Shown here piece after piece: positions 53,683 through 62,132 of a DNA stretch of 64,000 nucleotides. Under the pieces are notes generated by a model. It was not told the DNA's origin, did not search any database, and was given only the letters and a program-made list of their open reading frames with translations. The position numbers and the translations under genes are program-made. The stretch spans positions 409,415-473,414 of the forward strand of contig NZ_DS989915.1 of the NCBI RefSeq assembly GCF_000155615.1, given 5' to 3'. Each line of letters begins with the position of its first letter. Position 1 is the stretch's first letter. Origin of the DNA: Alcanivorax sp. DG881 (lineage in GTDB: Bacteria; Pseudomonadota; Gammaproteobacteria; Pseudomonadales; Alcanivoracaceae).

Positions 53683-54557
53683 GCAGCCTCACCCTTGCCT
53701 TGCCGCCTCACTTTAGTGTGCCTGCTTTCCTCGATTTCCACGGCCGTGACCAGCACGCCATTTCCGAGCAGGTAGAAAGTAATGTGCTTCGCAAAGCCGT
53801 GACCCTTGATGGCCGCCCCTGCTTGCTGGCTCTGGATTTCAATCAGCCCGGGCAGGTCCGCGCCACGGCCAGGACACTCACCCGTACCGCATTATCCCGA
53901 CAGACTCGCGCCATGCTTGGCCTCGACCAAGCTGTGCACACGTTCGAACAAGCGGTTACAGGCCAGGCGACACCACTCGGCCAGCTGGTGGACAGGCAAC
54001 GCGGGCTGCGTGTGCCGCAATCGGCGACCCCGTTCGAGGCATTGAGCTGGGCCATCATCGGGCAACAGATCAGTGTCAGCGCGGCCACCGCAATCCGACG
54101 ACGGTTTATTCAGCTGGCGGGGCAAACGAGAATAAGCGGCCTGCACTGCTACCCTGACGCCGCCGCGGTGAACCAGCTGGATGCCAGCGCACTGCGCAGT
54201 GTCGGCTTTTCAGCCAGCAAGGCAGAGACGTTATTGACGGTGTCACTGTGCTGCTGTGAGCACGCCCTGCTTCCCGACGCATTACACTCAGTGGCCGACG
54301 CACAGAGCACGGAGCAGGCCCTGCTTGGCATTCGCGGGCTGGGGCCCTGGAGTGTGAATTACACCCTGTTACGAGGGTATGGCTACCTGGATGGCAGCCT
54401 GCACGGCGATGTGGCGGTGCAGAAAGCACTGCAACAGTTGTTGGCCATGAAGGCGCGACCGACTGCGAAAGCGACCCAGGATTGGCTGGCCGCATTCACG
54501 CCATGGCGGGCGCTGGTGGCGGCGCATCTGTGGCAGTCGTTACAGGTGCAAGCCTGA
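53679..54557 (+). CDS. alkA: DNA-3-methyladenine glycosylase II (AlkA-like)
   Basis: 292 residues. The HhH-GPD core is IRGLGPWSVNYTLLRG, followed by the catalytic Asp (D244) in HGDVAV; the N-terminal AlkA_N-like domain precedes SWAIIGQQISVSAATAIRRR. It excises alkylated purines by base-excision repair. The start is the GTG at 53679 that overlaps the ada TGA, so the two are one operon as in many proteobacteria. Confidence 0.93.
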   Translation: MSSLTLALPPHFSVPAFLDFHGRDQHAISEQVESNVLRKAVTLDGRPCLLALDFNQPGQVRATARTLTRTALSRQTRAMLGLDQAVHTFEQAVTGQATPLGQLVDRQRGLRVPQSATPFEALSWAIIGQQISVSAATAIRRRFIQLAGQTRISGLHCYPDAAAVNQLDASALRSVGFSASKAETLLTVSLCCCEHALLPDALHSVADAQSTEQALLGIRGLGPWSVNYTLLRGYGYLDGSLHGDVAVQKALQQLLAMKARPTAKATQDWLAAFTPWRALVAAHLWQSLQVQA

Positions 54558-54563
54558 GGCGTT

Positions 54564-55808
54564 TCAAGCCTTGCGGGCAAGGCGCCAGGCCAGAATAGAC
54601 ATGGGCAACAGCAACGCGATCACCAACAGATAGGGCCAGCGGTGATCCAGGGTGTAGAGGCCGGTTCCCACCAGTGGCCCGACAATAAACCCCAAGGCCG
54701 GACAGGCACTGGCCAGGCCCGCCACTCGCCCCTGCTCCTCCGTGGGCACCCGCAGGCTGGCCAGGGACATGATTGCCGGCATGCCAAACCCCAGCCCCAG
54801 CCCGACCAGCAGCACCGCCCCGCTCATCAAGGCCTCCGTGTCCGCCAGCCAGAGAATAACGGCACCGGCCCCGATACTGGGCACGGCCAGCGCGATCAAC
54901 AGGGTCGCCGGGGCTTTTAGCCACTGCACCACAATCAACTGTCCCGACAGCGATGTCAGTGCGGCCATCATCATGGTCAGCCCCAGCGCCCTTGCCGCTT
55001 CGGCAGGACTCATCAGGAACTGGTCCTGAAACAGAAAACCCAGGGTTTGCTGAATCAATGCAAAGCTCATGAACAGCATCACCCCGGTCAGCAACAGGTC
55101 GCGCAAGCGCGGGTCTGCATAGGCGGCCAACCCGTGACGCAGCACGGAACGCAGCGGCACCGTGCGTGCCGTGGGGCGGTGTGGTGACGGTGGTAGCCAC
55201 AGGGCCACGCCGATCGCCATAAGGGCGGTCAGTACCGCCACGCCGTAAAGCGGGAACACCAGCGCAATGGCGGCCAGAATACCGCCGGACACCGGGCCGA
55301 CCACGGTACCAATATTGTTGGCAGCCCCGATGCGGCCCATGCCCTGGGTGCGTTGCTCCGGCGTGGTAATGTCAGCGGTATACGCAGCGGCCGCTGCCGG
55401 GGTTGCCGCCATGATGGCGGCCTGAAGCATACGGCTGAGCACCAGAGCCGCCACCAGCCCGCCCCCCACCAATGCCCCGCGCAGGCCCAGATCAAACACC
55501 ACGGCGAACGACAGCGTACCCAGCGAATACCCCGACAGCCCAATCACCATGACCCGCTTGCGACCCAGCGATTCACTCAAGGTGCCCCACACTGGGCTGG
55601 CCAGGGCGAACACCAGTGACGAACAACTGATGATCAGCCCTACCTGCATTTCCGTCATACCAGTGGCCCGCCCCAATGACGGCAGCAGGGTAAAAACCAG
55701 CGTCTGCCCCAGTGCTGTCACCGCCACAGCCGCCAACAGCATTGTGTGACTGAAGGCCCGCGAGGTAGGCTTGCCAGCGATTTCGGTGGAAGGGTCAAGC
55801 TGTGACAT
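54564..55808 (-). CDS. MFS transporter, TetA/drug-efflux type
   Basis: 414 residues with twelve helices. SPVWGTLSESLGRKRVMVIG is MFS motif A and LSRMLQAAIMAATPAAAAAYTAD is the motif C region of drug:proton antiporters. Substrate unknown. The ATG at 55808 lies opposite the GTG of the divergent patatin gene, so the two starts share bases. It converges with alkA, 6 bp apart. Confidence 0.9.
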   Translation of the reverse strand: MSQLDPSTEIAGKPTSRAFSHTMLLAAVAVTALGQTLVFTLLPSLGRATGMTEMQVGLIISCSSLVFALASPVWGTLSESLGRKRVMVIGLSGYSLGTLSFAVVFDLGLRGALVGGGLVAALVLSRMLQAAIMAATPAAAAAYTADITTPEQRTQGMGRIGAANNIGTVVGPVSGGILAAIALVFPLYGVAVLTALMAIGVALWLPPSPHRPTARTVPLRSVLRHGLAAYADPRLRDLLLTGVMLFMSFALIQQTLGFLFQDQFLMSPAEAARALGLTMMMAALTSLSGQLIVVQWLKAPATLLIALAVPSIGAGAVILWLADTEALMSGAVLLVGLGLGFGMPAIMSLASLRVPTEEQGRVAGLASACPALGFIVGPLVGTGLYTLDHRWPYLLVIALLLPMSILAWRLARKA

Positions 55809-56635
55809 TACAGATTCCGGTTCAAGGTGTGGCAGATTGCGCACCGCTGCGGGGCGCATCGCATCAGAGGGTGCTGGCGGACTGGCTGGCCGAGGCGCCT
55901 TTTACCCTCGCCATGTCATCCGGGTTTTTCGGTTTTTTTGCCCATTTCGGCACCCTGCGCGCCCTGCTTGAGCACGGTCTGGCACCTGCTCGTTTCTGTG
56001 GCTCCAGCGCCGGCGCGCTAGTGGGCGCCTGCGTGGCCTCTGGCGCCAGCATCAATGCCATCGAAGACATGCTGCTCGGTCTGGATCGATCCCAGTTCTG
56101 GGACCCCTCCCCCGGGCTGGGTTTGTTATCCGGTCAGGCTTTTCGCCGAATGCTGGCAGGCCTGCTACCCACCCAGCGCGTGGAAGATGCCCGCACCCCG
56201 CTGGCGGTCTCTGCCTGGCAGGCGAAAAGCCGGCGTACGCAGGTGTTACAACAAGGCAATTTGGTGGAAGCGGTATATGCCTCCTGCGCCGTCCCCTTGC
56301 TGTTTCAGCCGGCCCGGATTGGCGGGCGCTACTACTGGGACGGCGGCATTGCCGACCGGCACGGGCTGGCAGCCACCTACCCCGGAGAGCGCGTACTCTA
56401 TCACCATTTGCAGTCCCGCTCTCCCTGGCGCGGCCCTTACAGCAAGGCTCTGCATCACCCTTATCGACCGAATCTGATCACCCTTGCCATTGACGGTCTG
56501 GTTCGCTCCGGGCCCGGCAAGCTGGAACAGGGGCGCCAGGCCATGCACCAGGCCTATAACGCCACCGGCCGGGCATTGGCCCGGCCGGTGGGGGGTGCGT
56601 TGATTATCGAATCGGTTCAGGACGCCTCGCCGTAG
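55802..56635 (+). CDS. Patatin-like phospholipase/acylhydrolase
   Basis: 277 residues. The Ser-Asp dyad is present: GSSAG (S69) after a patatin-like first strand (SSGFFGFFAHFGTLRALLEHGL), and WDGGIADR (D180). The usual G-x-G-x-x-G oxyanion loop is altered to SSGFFGF. The enzyme would release fatty acids from lipids. The start is uncertain: GTG 55802 coincides with the divergent MFS start and a later GTG (for example 55829) is possible. Convergent overlap of 19 bp with the ferritin-like gene. Confidence 0.82.
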   Translation: MTLQIPVQGVADCAPLRGASHQRVLADWLAEAPFTLAMSSGFFGFFAHFGTLRALLEHGLAPARFCGSSAGALVGACVASGASINAIEDMLLGLDRSQFWDPSPGLGLLSGQAFRRMLAGLLPTQRVEDARTPLAVSAWQAKSRRTQVLQQGNLVEAVYASCAVPLLFQPARIGGRYYWDGGIADRHGLAATYPGERVLYHHLQSRSPWRGPYSKALHHPYRPNLITLAIDGLVRSGPGKLEQGRQAMHQAYNATGRALARPVGGALIIESVQDASP

Positions 56636-57729
56636 AGCGGCTTGGACAGTTCGGCCCAGTCGATCTGCCCATCGTCCACCAGGTTTTCAAACTGCAGGAT
56701 GCCCAGTTCTTCAAAGCGTGGCCGCACGGAATCGGTGAGCAAACCAATCCGTTTCAGATTGGGCATAATCCGGGTGAACAGCAGATTACGGAACTGCGCC
56801 ATGATGGTGGACGACAATACCTGCTCGCGGGCAGCATCCACATCCCAGCCAAAGTGTTCGAATACTTCGGTGCTGATCAATCGCTCCCGCATGACCACAC
56901 AAGCCTCGAAGGCAAAGTGGGCACGCTCTTCTTTTTCCTCTTCAGACAGTGTCTCAACAAAGTCCTCCAAGTAGTTGACACCAAAGGTAACGTGCCGTGC
57001 TTCATCGCGAATAACAAGATGAATGATCTGCTTTAACAAAGGATCCTGGGCAGTCATTTTCAAGGTATTGAATGCGGCCAGCGCCAGCCCTTCGATGATG
57101 ATCTGCATGCCGATAAACTTCAGGTCCCAGCGGGGATCAGACAGAATCTTGTCCAGCAGGGATTTCAGGTTCGGATTCACCGGGTAGAGAATGCCGATCT
57201 TTTCCTGCAGGTAACGCGTGAAGACCTCCACATGGCGCGCTTCATCAAAGGTCTGGCTGGCCGCATAGAGTTTGGCGTCATAGGTGGGCGCGCAGCTGGC
57301 CAGCTGGGAGGCCACCAGTAACGCCCCCTGCTCCCCATGTACAAACTGCGCGAGCATCCAGGCCAGGTTGTGCCAGCCAAAACGCAGCTTTTCATCCTCA
57401 CTTAATGCTTCGAAGGTGTCCCAGCCGTGAAACGGGTTGAAGGACTGATCCAGTGGCACTTCGGATTTGGGGAAGCTCTCGGACCAATCCACATCCATGT
57501 CCGCATTCCAGTTGAGCTCTTTGCCCAGTTTGTAGAGCTTGCGGATGCGGCCATCGGCGGAAGAATAATCCCAGTTGTAGTGGCCCGTGAGCGGGGTCTG
57601 AAATATTTCCACCACATCTTCAACGTGTTGCGCACTCAATTTGTCTTCGATGTCTTCGTGGCCTGGCCCATCCCAGTTGTCGTAAATACTGACCTGGGTA
57701 GGCGGCGTGCTGACTTTGGTTATTTTCAT
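56617..57729 (-). CDS. Ferritin-like diiron protein (R2-like oxidase/oxygenase candidate)
   Basis: 370 residues, mostly helical. Two similar pairs supply a full carboxylate diiron set: E133 (VHGEQG), E163 and H166 (FDEARHVEVF), E213 (IIIEGLA), E243 and H246 (RDEARHVTFG). This is the ligand order of R2-like oxidases and related oxygenases. Substrate unknown; neighbouring acyl-thioesterases and a PhaC-like protein hint at fatty-acyl chemistry. The ATG at 57729 has AAGGG 7 nt upstream. Confidence 0.85.
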   Translation of the reverse strand: MKITKVSTPPTQVSIYDNWDGPGHEDIEDKLSAQHVEDVVEIFQTPLTGHYNWDYSSADGRIRKLYKLGKELNWNADMDVDWSESFPKSEVPLDQSFNPFHGWDTFEALSEDEKLRFGWHNLAWMLAQFVHGEQGALLVASQLASCAPTYDAKLYAASQTFDEARHVEVFTRYLQEKIGILYPVNPNLKSLLDKILSDPRWDLKFIGMQIIIEGLALAAFNTLKMTAQDPLLKQIIHLVIRDEARHVTFGVNYLEDFVETLSEEEKEERAHFAFEACVVMRERLISTEVFEHFGWDVDAAREQVLSSTIMAQFRNLLFTRIMPNLKRIGLLTDSVRPRFEELGILQFENLVDDGQIDWAELSKPLYGEAS

Positions 57730-57807
57730 GGGCATCCCTTGGTAGCGCTAAGTCATAACTCAACGCTAGGCGGATGCCGGGAAGGGAGCAATGTCGTGAT
57801 ATGACAA

Positions 57808-57830
57808 TTAGCGCCGTCCGTGGCGCCTAA
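57808..57830 (-). terminator. Hairpin between thioesterase operon and ferritin-like gene
   Basis: TTAGGCGCC and GGCGCTAA (minus-strand reading) pair around a 6-nt loop, 20 bp past the stop of the downstream thioesterase. No proper T-run follows, so termination may be partial. Confidence 0.4.
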
Positions 57831-57849
57831 ACACAATGGATCGGGATCC

Positions 57850-58305
57850 TTAGTCCGTGCTGCCATCATCAGAGAGGAGGAAGTGAGCGCGGGCAATGGT
57901 AATAGGCTCCTGGCGGTTTTTTTGCCAGGCACTGATGTGCACGTTGGCGATACGACGGCCCAGACGCGTAACGCTGCATTCCGCGTAGGTATTGCGGAAC
58001 AACCCTGCGCGCAGATAATCGATGGTGAAATCGATGGTTTTCGGCACTTTGGGCTCGCCCATTTGCAGCAGGATGAAGATAATCGCCGCCTGCTCCATAA
58101 AACCGGCTACCGCCCCGCCATGCAGCGCAGGCAAGGTCGGATTGCCTACCACATTGTCATGCTTGGGCAGCACAAAGGTCAGCTCATCCCCTTGGGCGAT
58201 GACCTGAATGCCCAGAAACCGTGCATACGGCACCCGGTCGATCAGGGCCTGATAGTCTGCCTCGCCACTGCGGCACTCTTCGATCAGCGTTTTCAATGCT
58301 TTCAT
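57850..58305 (-). CDS. PaaI-family hotdog thioesterase (second of a pair)
   Basis: 151 residues. LPALHGGAVAGFMEQAAIIFI is the hotdog active-site helix (PaaI-type HGG motif) and TIDFTIDYLRAG follows it. PaaI-like enzymes hydrolyse acyl-CoA thioesters, often aryl or medium-chain. It starts with an ATGA overlap with the upstream thioesterase gene. The two proteins differ in sequence and may act as a heteromer or on different chains. Confidence 0.9.
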   Translation of the reverse strand: MKALKTLIEECRSGEADYQALIDRVPYARFLGIQVIAQGDELTFVLPKHDNVVGNPTLPALHGGAVAGFMEQAAIIFILLQMGEPKVPKTIDFTIDYLRAGLFRNTYAECSVTRLGRRIANVHISAWQKNRQEPITIARAHFLLSDDGSTD

Positions 58306-58781
58306 TGGCCCACCACCGTGCCTGCCTTGTCAATTTTTAGTCGCGTATAGGTTGCCAACCCGGTGGCAATAGGCTCGTCATCCCCCTCTTCTTCCCAGGT
58401 CGTTACACTGACAAAAGCCACATGGGTGGTGAGTCGATAGCATTTAGCCTCACACACCACAGCCCGGCCTTTTCCAGGGCTACGCAAATGATCCACCCGA
58501 AAATCGATGGTCGGGGTAATTTCAAACGTGGGGAAGGTACGGCAAGTAATCGCCATCCCCCCAGCCTGATCCATCATCGCGAAAATGGCCCCGCCATGCA
58601 TGACCCCGGTCTCCGGGTTACCGACCAGATCGTCTCGCCAGGGCATTCGGACCCGGACGCATTCTTCAGTAGCGCTGACGACCTCAAGCCCCAGCACAAC
58701 GGAGTGACGCACGGACTCCAGGAAGCGATTGCATATGTCCAGGCGTGTATACGGCAGTGTTTTTTCTGTCACGGCGGCCAA
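58302..58781 (-). CDS. PaaI-family hotdog thioesterase (first of a pair)
   Basis: 159 residues. TGVMHGGAIFAMMDQAGGMA is the PaaI active-site helix and TIDFRVDHLRSPGKG follows. The start is the TTG at 58781 with GGAG close by, or the GTG at 58772; both give a normal protein. It is divergent from the PhaC-like gene across 123 bp, so a shared regulatory region is likely. Confidence 0.88.
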   Translation of the reverse strand: MAAVTEKTLPYTRLDICNRFLESVRHSVVLGLEVVSATEECVRVRMPWRDDLVGNPETGVMHGGAIFAMMDQAGGMAITCRTFPTFEITPTIDFRVDHLRSPGKGRAVVCEAKCYRLTTHVAFVSVTTWEEEGDDEPIATGLATYTRLKIDKAGTVVGQ

Positions 58782-58904
58782 TGTCTCCAGCTGATATCGG
58801 GGGCAAGATTAACGGCTGGTGGCTAATCTGCAAGTGTTACCGTTTTACCATAGAAACGGCCATGTTCCCTGCCAGATTTTTCGCCCATTTCAGGAGTAGT
58901 TTTA

Positions 58905-60026
58905 ATGGCGACATCACGATTAAAGAACAGCCTGCGAGCCGTTGGCCACATTGTGGAGCGCAGGCGTCACCCGCAACGCTTTATCCAGGTGGATAAATGC
59001 CCGTGGGATGAGATTTATCGTGATGGCATTATGGCTGTGCGACATTACAGCCTCCCGCCGATGGCCGAAATCCCGCTTAACGACGACGTTCTCCCGGTTT
59101 CCGCCGACAAGCACCGCATTCCCCTGTTGCTGGTACCAGCGCTGGGCATTCACTGCTGGACCTATGACCTGATGCCCAACCGTTCCATGGTCCGTTATCT
59201 GATGGCCCGCGGTTACGACGTGTACCTGGTGGATTGGGGCAAACCGTCCAACGCCAATCGCAGCCTGGACCTGGACACCTACGTCAATCGCTGGCTTCCT
59301 TCTGCGGTGGAGGCCGTAAAGACCCATGCGGAAACCGAGACCATCAACATGATGGGCTACTGCATGGGCGGGTTGCTGTGTCTGATGTACCTGGGGGGGC
59401 ACAGTGATGCGCCTGTCCGCAGCCTGATCACCATTGCCAGCCCGGTGAATTTTCACAAAAGTGGACCATTCGGCAAGGCGCTGGGCCTGGCCGCCATTCC
59501 CGCCATGCAGGTCCACGACTGGTTTCAGATTCGCCTGGAGCCGCTCAGCGACAAGCTATTTCACATTCCGGCTAACCTGCTAACGCTGGGCTTCAAGATG
59601 ACCAATCCCCCCGGCGTGGTACAGGCTTACATGGATCTGATCCGCAACCTTGGTGACCGTGAATACGTGACCGAGTACATGACCATGGGCCAGTGGTTCA
59701 ACGATATGGTGGATTATCCCGGTGCGGTGGTCCGCGAGGTCATCGAGAAAATGATTCTGGCCAACAGCCTCGCCAGAGGGAAAATCCGGATCGGCGGCCG
59801 CAGCGTGGATTTTTCATCCATTCAGCAGGACCTGCTTTCCTTTGCCGGCATCACCGACAACATTGTCAGCCTGCGCGCAGCAAGGGATGTGATGCATCTT
59901 GTCGGCAGCAAGGAGAAGCGCTTCGAGGAAGTACCGGGCGGCCATGCAGGGGTCTTTTCGGGTTCAAAAGCCCCCTCCCACGCCTGGCGCATCAGCGCAG
60001 ATTGGCTGGTGGCGCGCTCGCAGTAG
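58905..60026 (+). CDS. Class III PHA synthase (PhaC)-like alpha/beta hydrolase
   Basis: 373 residues, the length of class III PhaC. The catalytic triad is C153 in GYCMGG (lipase-box with Cys), D318 in AGITDNIV and H347 in GGHAGVF, and WGKPSNANRSLDLDTYV is the conserved PhaC entry region. True class III synthases need a PhaE partner, and none is visible; a medium-chain acyl-processing or polymerising role is possible. AGGAG precedes the ATG. Divergent from two thioesterases. Confidence 0.87.
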   Translation: MATSRLKNSLRAVGHIVERRRHPQRFIQVDKCPWDEIYRDGIMAVRHYSLPPMAEIPLNDDVLPVSADKHRIPLLLVPALGIHCWTYDLMPNRSMVRYLMARGYDVYLVDWGKPSNANRSLDLDTYVNRWLPSAVEAVKTHAETETINMMGYCMGGLLCLMYLGGHSDAPVRSLITIASPVNFHKSGPFGKALGLAAIPAMQVHDWFQIRLEPLSDKLFHIPANLLTLGFKMTNPPGVVQAYMDLIRNLGDREYVTEYMTMGQWFNDMVDYPGAVVREVIEKMILANSLARGKIRIGGRSVDFSSIQQDLLSFAGITDNIVSLRAARDVMHLVGSKEKRFEEVPGGHAGVFSGSKAPSHAWRISADWLVARSQ

Positions 60027-60056
60027 CCGCGCCGCCAAGCCGGGAACATCAGCCCG

Positions 60057-60818
60057 TTATGGCTGGGCCAGCTCACTCACCCGTTCCGCCATTTGCGTGG
60101 CATAGCGATAGAACAGATACGGGATTTTCTGCGTGTTCGGGTCATCCATGCCGGGGATCGATTTGCGCACGAACGCCCAGCGCTGATCGATGAATGCCAG
60201 CACATCACGGGCCTGCTCATCCCCCGCATATTTGTCTTTCAGGCTGACCAGCGATTCGTCGATGGCCCGGGCTTCCGCGCCAAAGTCCATGGACTGCAGG
60301 CCCGTACCGGTTTTCAGGCCCGCCGAGGGAAAGGCTGCCAGGGCGGCATACTCACTGGCCAGCCGCTGCATGGCCACGGACAGCTGGGCGATATCCAGGT
60401 AGGTTGCATCGCCCGCGACTTCCGCCTTGCGTACCAGCGCATCCACCGCCAGCGTGGTGGTATTGATTTCACTCATGGCGCTGTAGTCCGCATAGCCCAA
60501 TGAGGCCAGCGGGTTGTCCAGAGCGCGTTGATCGAGGGCGTCCCAGGATGCCTCCAGTTGCGCCGCGGTGTCTTTCTCGCCGGGCGCGGCTTGCGCCTTC
60601 AGCGCATCAAGATGTTGCTCACCATCCGCCAGCAAGGCTTTCAGTGCTGCCCGGTCTTCCGGGTTGTCCCCACGAATCGAGAGCAGATGAAACCCCATCC
60701 GAACCCGCCATGCATCTGCCTGAACCAGTGCCAATTCCGTGGCGGACATTGCTGCCTGAGCCCCTGCTGACACCAATAGCAGCGCCGCAACCAGGCCATG
60801 TCGAATTTCCTTATTCAC
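60057..60818 (-). CDS. Secreted helical protein of unknown function, paralogue A
   Basis: 253 residues with a signal peptide (about 1-22, SAGAQA before AMSA). All-helical, with WRVRMGFHLLSI near residue 38, a Leu/Ala-rich middle and the C-terminal motif PYLFYRYATQMAERVSELA. The same blocks occur in the gene at 60930-61724, so the two are tandem paralogues. No family is recognised. The start is GTG at 60818 with GGGGGAG 5 nt upstream. Confidence 0.75.
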   Translation of the reverse strand: MNKEIRHGLVAALLLVSAGAQAAMSATELALVQADAWRVRMGFHLLSIRGDNPEDRAALKALLADGEQHLDALKAQAAPGEKDTAAQLEASWDALDQRALDNPLASLGYADYSAMSEINTTTLAVDALVRKAEVAGDATYLDIAQLSVAMQRLASEYAALAAFPSAGLKTGTGLQSMDFGAEARAIDESLVSLKDKYAGDEQARDVLAFIDQRWAFVRKSIPGMDDPNTQKIPYLFYRYATQMAERVSELAQP

Positions 60819-60872
60819 CCCGAACTCCCCCTATACATTTGAAACAAGAGCGGCTTGAGACAAGCCACCATC

Positions 60873-60899
60873 AAAAAACCCCCGCACGCATGCGAGGGT
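60873..60899 (-). terminator. Rho-independent terminator after paralogue B
   Basis: Reading the minus strand, CCCTCGCA and TGCGGGGG pair (one G-U) around TGCG and run into six T. It lies 30 bp past the stop of the 60930-61724 gene, so the two paralogues are separate transcripts or only partly coupled. Confidence 0.7.
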
Positions 60900-60929
60900 C
60901 AGCACAAAAGAGCCATCGCTGGCTCCGCC

Positions 60930-61724
60930 TTATTCAACCGGCCCGAAGCTGGGCTTTTCTACATCCGTGGACGCCAGACTGATTGCCTGACTCATGGTGT
61001 CTACCATCTGGTTGGTATAACGATAAATCAGGTACGACACCGCATTTTCATAAAACTTGACCATGGATTCACGGATAAACATCCACTTGACGCCGACCTG
61101 GTTCAAGGCTCGGCTGATGGCTTCATCATTGGCATGGTTCTTTTTCGCCGCGGCCAGCATCCGCTCAAACTCAGGCACCGCGTCCTTGAACTCGATACGT
61201 CCTTCATCCGAGCCTGACGCCATGCCACCTGCCGGGTCTGCAGCGATATTCAGGTACTCGGAGGTCATGCGCTGGAGGTACGCGGAAAGCTCACGGATAT
61301 CATCGTACTGGCCTTCGGTGGCGCCGTTGAAGGATTCGATCCGCAGCGACATCTCTGTCGGCAGCTCATTCACATCCTGAATGGTGTAGGCGTTGGTAAA
61401 ACCTTGCTCGGCCATGGTATTACCCTGGGCCGCCGCTTTTAGAATGCCCCAATTCTTGTCCAGATCGTTAACCAGCGCGCGCTCTTCACTGCCTTCCGCA
61501 TCCTGGCGTAACGCCGCCATACCGGACTGTGCCTGGGCAATAGCGTCATCAAGATTGGAAATGTAGGTTTTGCTGCCAACCATCACGGTCAACATGTGAA
61601 AATCGGCGCGGACTTTCCACAACGCCAGTTCAAAATCTTCGAGTTCCGCATTGCTGATTGACGCAAATCCCTGCATTGGCAGCAACACCATCGCAATGAG
61701 ACACCCCAGAAGACGCTTTCTCAT
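60930..61724 (-). CDS. Secreted helical protein of unknown function, paralogue B
   Basis: 264 residues with a signal peptide (about 1-22, MQGFAS). Helical, with WKVRADFHMLTV near residue 36, WMFIRESMVKFYENA and YLIYRYTNQMVDTMSQA at the C-terminus, matching paralogue A. AGGGAG lies before the ATG at 61724. The 264-bp MITE begins 38 bp upstream of the start and may carry or interrupt its promoter. Confidence 0.78.
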   Translation of the reverse strand: MRKRLLGCLIAMVLLPMQGFASISNAELEDFELALWKVRADFHMLTVMVGSKTYISNLDDAIAQAQSGMAALRQDAEGSEERALVNDLDKNWGILKAAAQGNTMAEQGFTNAYTIQDVNELPTEMSLRIESFNGATEGQYDDIRELSAYLQRMTSEYLNIAADPAGGMASGSDEGRIEFKDAVPEFERMLAAAKKNHANDEAISRALNQVGVKWMFIRESMVKFYENAVSYLIYRYTNQMVDTMSQAISLASTDVEKPSFGPVE

Positions 61725-61762
61725 AGCTACTCCCTAATAATCGCTATTTTTGTTGTTACTAA

Positions 61763-62026
61763 GGAACCTCTGAATAACTCCTTGCATGCTCAGCGTGAGC
61801 CTGAAGCGTGCAGCTGTTGTGTCTTGTCTCGATGGTCAGGGTGGTTCCCTTTCCGAGAGGCAAGGCGCAGCAGATGTGCGCTTCAGGCCACGCCCTTCGG
61901 GTCTTCCAGGCTGGCCCGCACTCGTTGTTGCACTTTTTCGATGGATGGACATACACCTTCAAAAGCGCGCCTAGATTGCGGACCAGCCTGAAAGACTGAG
62001 TACGCAAGGAGTTATTCAGAGGTTCC
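61763..62026. mobile_element. 264-bp MITE with 23-bp perfect terminal inverted repeats and CTAA target duplication
   Basis: Left end GGAACCTCTGAATAACTCCT (continuing TGC) at 61763-61785 is an exact inverted match to 62004-62026, and the similarity extends a few bases inward with two mismatches. CTAA is present on both flanks (61759-61762 and 62027-62030), a 4-bp target duplication of the YTAR type made by IS5-family transposases. There is no transposase frame, so movement would need an IS5-like enzyme in trans. An internal inverted pair (GCCTGAAGC / GCTTCAGGC) lies near 61800 and 61882. Confidence 0.9.
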
Positions 62027-62132
62027 CTAACTTGTTATGGCTTTATTTATATCGCCAAGTCCGCTCTCCCCGGACCTGGATCACAAGACAATAGCATAAA
62101 AGGTAGCAAAAATAGGAGCCTGCGACTAATAG

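Noticed and set aside
61759..62007. Open frame inside the MITE as a transposase fragment
   Set aside because: The frame shows no DDE or helix-turn-helix motif and mostly reflects the repeat ends.
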